A program made the translations under genes and the position numbers. Below, piece by piece: positions 47,813 to 49,862 of a stretch of 49,862 nt of DNA. Source of the DNA: JAVBTR01 sp031556065 (GTDB lineage Bacteria > Bacillota > Clostridia > Christensenellales > Aristaeellaceae). The DNA is taken from positions 1 to 49,862 of the forward strand of contig JAVBTR010000015.1 of assembly GCA_031556065.1 (NCBI GenBank). The letters are read 5' to 3'. Position 1 is the first letter of the stretch. Each line of letters opens with the position of its first letter. The notes under the pieces are model-generated. The model ran no database searches and was not told the DNA's origin. It saw only the letters and a list, made by a program, of their open reading frames with translations.

Positions 47813-48618
47813 ACGTTTTCCTCCCGTAATCCGTTTTTATATAAATCGTAAAAGTGATGCGTGGGGCCATTGCCCTTGCCAATAGCAAGGGAATGCTTAA
47901 TCGCAGTTGTTACATAAGCCTTTGCTTTGCCAACTGCTTCTTTAACCGAATACCCTTTGGCAAGCTGCGACGCAATAGCGGAGGAAAAGGTACAGCCTGT
48001 ACCGTGAGTGTTATTGGTATCGATACGGGCGGTTTCAAAGTGGGTAAATACCCCTCCGTCAAACAGGACATCAAGGGGATTGCCATTTGAATGGCCTCCC
48101 TTGATAACCACCGCCTTGCAGCCCATCCCCTGGATTTTGATAGCAGCGGTTTCCATATCTTCAATAGATGAAATGGTTAGTCCCGAAATTTTTTCCGCTT
48201 CGGGGATGTTGGGCGTCAGCACATCTGCAAGAGGGATGATGGTTTTTATCAACGTGTCAACAGATTCAGGCTGCATCAGCGCACAGCCGTTTTTTGCGTA
48301 CATGACCGGGTCGGTAACGATGTTCTTTGGTTTGTACTGAATGATCTTCTCAGCTACAGCCTCCATACATACAGGCGTGGATAGCATGCCAATTTTTACA
48401 GCATCCACATCAATATCCTCAAAAACTGCGTCAATCTGCTTTTTGATCATGTTAGGGCAAATATCTTGTATGGCAATGACGCGGCTGGTATTTTCAGCCA
48501 CCACCGAAACAATCACGCTCATGCCGAAAACACCGTGAGCCGAAAAGGTTTTCAAATCCGCTTGTATTCCAGCGCCCCCGCTGCAATCAGAACCGGCAAT
48601 AGTCAACACCTTTTTCAT
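47809..48618 (-). CDS. thiD: Hydroxymethylpyrimidine/phosphomethylpyrimidine kinase
   Basis: A 269-residue kinase making HMP diphosphate. TIAGSDCSGGAGIQADLKTFSAHGVFGMS and VTDPVMYAKNG (here with MYAK where many have MVAK), VLTPNIPEAE, VIKGGHSNG and THGTGCTFSSAIAS carry the nucleotide and substrate loops. The ATG at 48,618 has GGAGGG in front and shares bases with the tenA stop (ATGA). Second gene after tenA. Confidence 0.97.
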   Translation of the reverse strand: MKKVLTIAGSDCSGGAGIQADLKTFSAHGVFGMSVIVSVVAENTSRVIAIQDICPNMIKKQIDAVFEDIDVDAVKIGMLSTPVCMEAVAEKIIQYKPKNIVTDPVMYAKNGCALMQPESVDTLIKTIIPLADVLTPNIPEAEKISGLTISSIEDMETAAIKIQGMGCKAVVIKGGHSNGNPLDVLFDGGVFTHFETARIDTNNTHGTGCTFSSAIASQLAKGYSVKEAVGKAKAYVTTAIKHSLAIGKGNGPTHHFYDLYKNGLREENV

Positions 48619-49289
48619 CAATTCAAACCCTCCTTGCAAGTTGTCCGATAAGCCATTTTCCAAAAATCCAATTCCAATAGACTACCTCTTTCGAAAATAC
48701 GGTTGAGCTCCTGCCTTTTTTCAAGAGGCAGCCCATTGCATTTTTCGTCCCCATAGGCGATCCACTGCTCACAAATGGCATCGAAGTGTTCCGCTGCATA
48801 ATCGCTGATAAAATCCCAATAGGGTGATTCCTTTGCAGCTGGTTCAGCAGCAATCCTTTTAAATATGTAGCAATAGCTTAGCAGGCAGGGGAGTATGGCC
48901 ATTAGAATCTGACAGATATCATCGCCTTGGGCTGCTCCGATCAAATAATCGATGTAATTTTGGTTTTCTTCAAAGGGCGCGATATGCTCAATATCATCAT
49001 CGGTCAGGCCGAACTTCTTTAGGTAGTTTAGCCTTACCGCCGATTCCGTATCGGTCACAAAGCCAAGGGCGGAGTAATACAGCTGGACTTCTTTTAGTGT
49101 CGCTGAACAATAAATGGCTTTCCCAAAGGTACGAGCGTAATGTTTCAAGTAGATGCTGTCCTGTATCATATACGCTTTGAACTTTTCCATTGGCAATGTG
49201 CCGCTTTTGATTGCCTGGACAAAAGGCGTTGCTGCGCAATCATCCCAGATGGCCCTTGAAGACGCCAAAACTTCCTGCATGAATGACAT
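48618..49289 (-). CDS. tenA: TenA-family thiaminase II
   Basis: A 223-residue helical protein that hydrolyses amino-HMP or thiamin breakdown products to HMP for salvage. AIWDDCAATPFVQAIKSGTLPMEKFKAYMIQDSIYLKHYARTFG at the start, the SYCYIF segment with the catalytic Cys position and RGSLLELDFWKMAY at the end (conserved Glu and Trp) fit TenA. The ATG at 49,289 follows GAGGAGGG. It is the first gene after the two TPP riboswitches. With thiD, thiM and thiE it forms a full salvage route. Confidence 0.93.
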   Translation of the reverse strand: MSFMQEVLASSRAIWDDCAATPFVQAIKSGTLPMEKFKAYMIQDSIYLKHYARTFGKAIYCSATLKEVQLYYSALGFVTDTESAVRLNYLKKFGLTDDDIEHIAPFEENQNYIDYLIGAAQGDDICQILMAILPCLLSYCYIFKRIAAEPAAKESPYWDFISDYAAEHFDAICEQWIAYGDEKCNGLPLEKRQELNRIFERGSLLELDFWKMAYRTTCKEGLN

Positions 49290-49340
49290 AGATACCCTCC
49301 TCAATTTTTGCACCTGCGGGTGCTCGGTCTCCAAACCCAA

Positions 49341-49375
49341 CAAAATAGAGCCTCCAAATAAAATCGGAAGCTCTT
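49341..49375 (-). terminator. Terminator of the second TPP riboswitch
   Basis: A 9-bp stem (AGAGCTTCC and GGAGGCTCT on the minus strand, one G-U pair) followed by ATTTTGTT. Its GCTTCC arm is complementary to GGAAGC at the 3' end of the aptamer, the expected antiterminator. Confidence 0.75.
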
Positions 49376-49399
49376 TCAGACGCAATACAAGCGTAAGAA

Positions 49400-49645
49400 A
49401 TTGCTTCCCTGCGCCGGTATTAGCCGACAGGTCAAGAGGTCAGGTTAAGTGTTCTGACCCAATTATCTTTTCGTCTTCGTTTAGCGATTTTTCTGCCATA
49501 CGGCGTCGCTTTCCGCTCAACGTAGCTGCCGGCTACGCCTCGCTCCAGCTCCTTGTACGACAGAAAAATCGCTCATCCGCAATCCGAAAACATAATCGTG
49601 TCGGAACACTGCCCTTTTTCAACCTTTTACAGTTCCCTCGCAACG
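49400..49645 (-). promoter_or_regulatory. Second TPP riboswitch, with long insertion and altered UGAGA
   Basis: The 3' half (ACCTGTCGGCTAATACCGGCGCAGGG on the minus strand, split about 49,403-49,430) is clearly a THI-box. P1 GTTGC/GCAAT and P2 GAGG/CCTC can be built from 49,633-49,645, but the usual short P3a is replaced by a stem (AGTGTTC/GAACACT) of about 150 bases that encloses another element, and the UGAGA of J3/2 reads TGAAAA. It precedes tenA directly. Its ability to bind TPP is uncertain. Confidence 0.75.
49483..49573. repeat. Inverted-repeat element inside the second TPP aptamer
   Basis: A 91-bp element ended by 15-bp inverted repeats (AGCGATTTTTCTGCC at 49,483-49,497 and GACAGAAAAATCGCT at 49,559-49,573, one mismatch), with an internal CGTAGC/GCTACG hairpin. 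No coding capacity. It looks like a miniature insertion within the P3a extension. Confidence 0.65.
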
Positions 49646-49663
49646 AATCAAAAAATATTCAGA

Positions 49664-49700
49664 TGTAAAAGGACGCTCCCTACAATGCAGGAAGCGTCCT
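49664..49700 (-). terminator. Terminator of the first TPP riboswitch
   Basis: Minus-strand hairpin AGGACGCTTCCT with AGGGAGCGTCCT (one mismatch), followed by TTTTA. GCTTCC can pair instead with GGAAGC of the preceding aptamer, so the switch can read TPP. Confidence 0.85.
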
Positions 49701-49723
49701 AATCAAATACACTCTTTGTATCG

Positions 49724-49806
49724 ATTGCTTCCCTGCGCTGGTATTAACCAACAGGTTCAAAGGGTCAGGTTTTACCTTCTCAACTACGAAGTAGTCCCCC
49801 CGCACG
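49724..49806 (-). promoter_or_regulatory. First TPP riboswitch (THI-box)
   Basis: A compact TPP aptamer on the minus strand: GGGGGG (P2), ACTAC-TTC-GTAGT (P3), TGAGA (pyrimidine-binding), a small hairpin AGGTAAAACCT, GACCC (P2), AACCTGTTGG (P4), TAATACCAG and GCGCAGGGAAGC. It lies right after the promoter and upstream of a terminator, so TPP excess should stop transcription of the thiamin operon. Confidence 0.93.
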
Positions 49807-49809
49807 TAT

Positions 49810-49838
49810 AAAATAGCAAATATCGTAGCCTTTGTCAA
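49810..49838 (-). promoter_or_regulatory. Promoter of the thiamin operon
   Basis: -35 TTGACA (49,833-49,838), 17-base spacer, -10 TATTTT (49,810-49,815) on the minus strand, ending next to the first aptamer. Confidence 0.7.
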
Positions 49839-49862
49839 CCCCATATCCGTTTAGGCCTTGTG

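Noticed and set aside
1..49862. CRISPR arrays, tRNA or rRNA genes, prophage
   Set aside because: No regularly spaced direct repeats, no tRNA T-loop/acceptor combinations, no rRNA core sequences and no phage structural genes were seen by eye.

Overview
The window looks like chromosome from an uncultured or gut-type member of the Clostridia (Bacillota). The evidence is a SCIFF ranthipeptide with its radical-SAM maturase, a ribosomal protein L27 with the Firmicutes cleavable N-terminus next to its protease Prp, a Spo0A-type DNA-binding domain, a YtvI-like protein, a tRNA-guanine transglycosylase/YajC cluster, strong GGAGG ribosome binding sites and frequent TTG/GTG starts. No phage, insertion sequence, CRISPR array, tRNA or rRNA was recognised.

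Layout. 1-3,680: a two-component locus on the minus strand with two paralogous sensor kinases and one response regulator, preceded downstream by hairpin-rich DNA. 3,690-8,880: a minus-strand sodium-pump decarboxylase operon (acyl-CoA carboxyltransferase, gamma subunit, biotin carrier, beta subunit, oxaloacetate-type carboxyltransferase). 9,077-11,600: two secreted proteins, one PstS-like and one with leucine-rich repeats. 11,726-17,732: minus-strand genes for galactose mutarotase, a phosphoesterase, an RNase PH-RdgB fusion, an HD hydrolase, a cupin, YtvI, a Spo0A-like regulator and rubredoxin. 17,797-23,160: membrane protein, RsuA-type pseudouridine synthase, RsmC-like methyltransferase, an XPD/DinG-type helicase on the other strand, and a Myb/SANT-like protein. 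23,537-31,481: DegV, then rpmA-prp-rplU on the minus strand diverging from rpsB-tsf-pyrH and RNA-modification genes through tgt and yajC. 31,557-36,487: TIGR04086 protein, SCIFF peptide and maturase, and a large membrane-anchored beta-propeller protein. 36,557-42,754: glycerol kinase, an unknown protein, an inverted-repeat-flanked XRE/small-protein cassette, and a SWIM-SNF2 helicase. 42,908-45,704: metallo-beta-lactamase-fold genes around an ABC exporter, one of them truncated. 45,735-49,862: a thiamin salvage operon behind two tandem TPP riboswitches.

The most unusual content is non-coding. A family of structured repeats (two large elements of about 165 bp with several hairpins, and three or four single long hairpins) has arms that differ between copies while base pairing is kept. 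Several copies share an external tail, GCTCTACCAAAAGAAAAC or a variant. Two such tails face each other as a perfect 19-bp inverted repeat around a divergent XRE regulator/39-residue acidic protein pair. Another copy has supplied the C-terminus of the HD hydrolase. At the right end the second TPP aptamer carries a long extension that holds a separate inverted-repeat element, and its UGAGA motif is altered.
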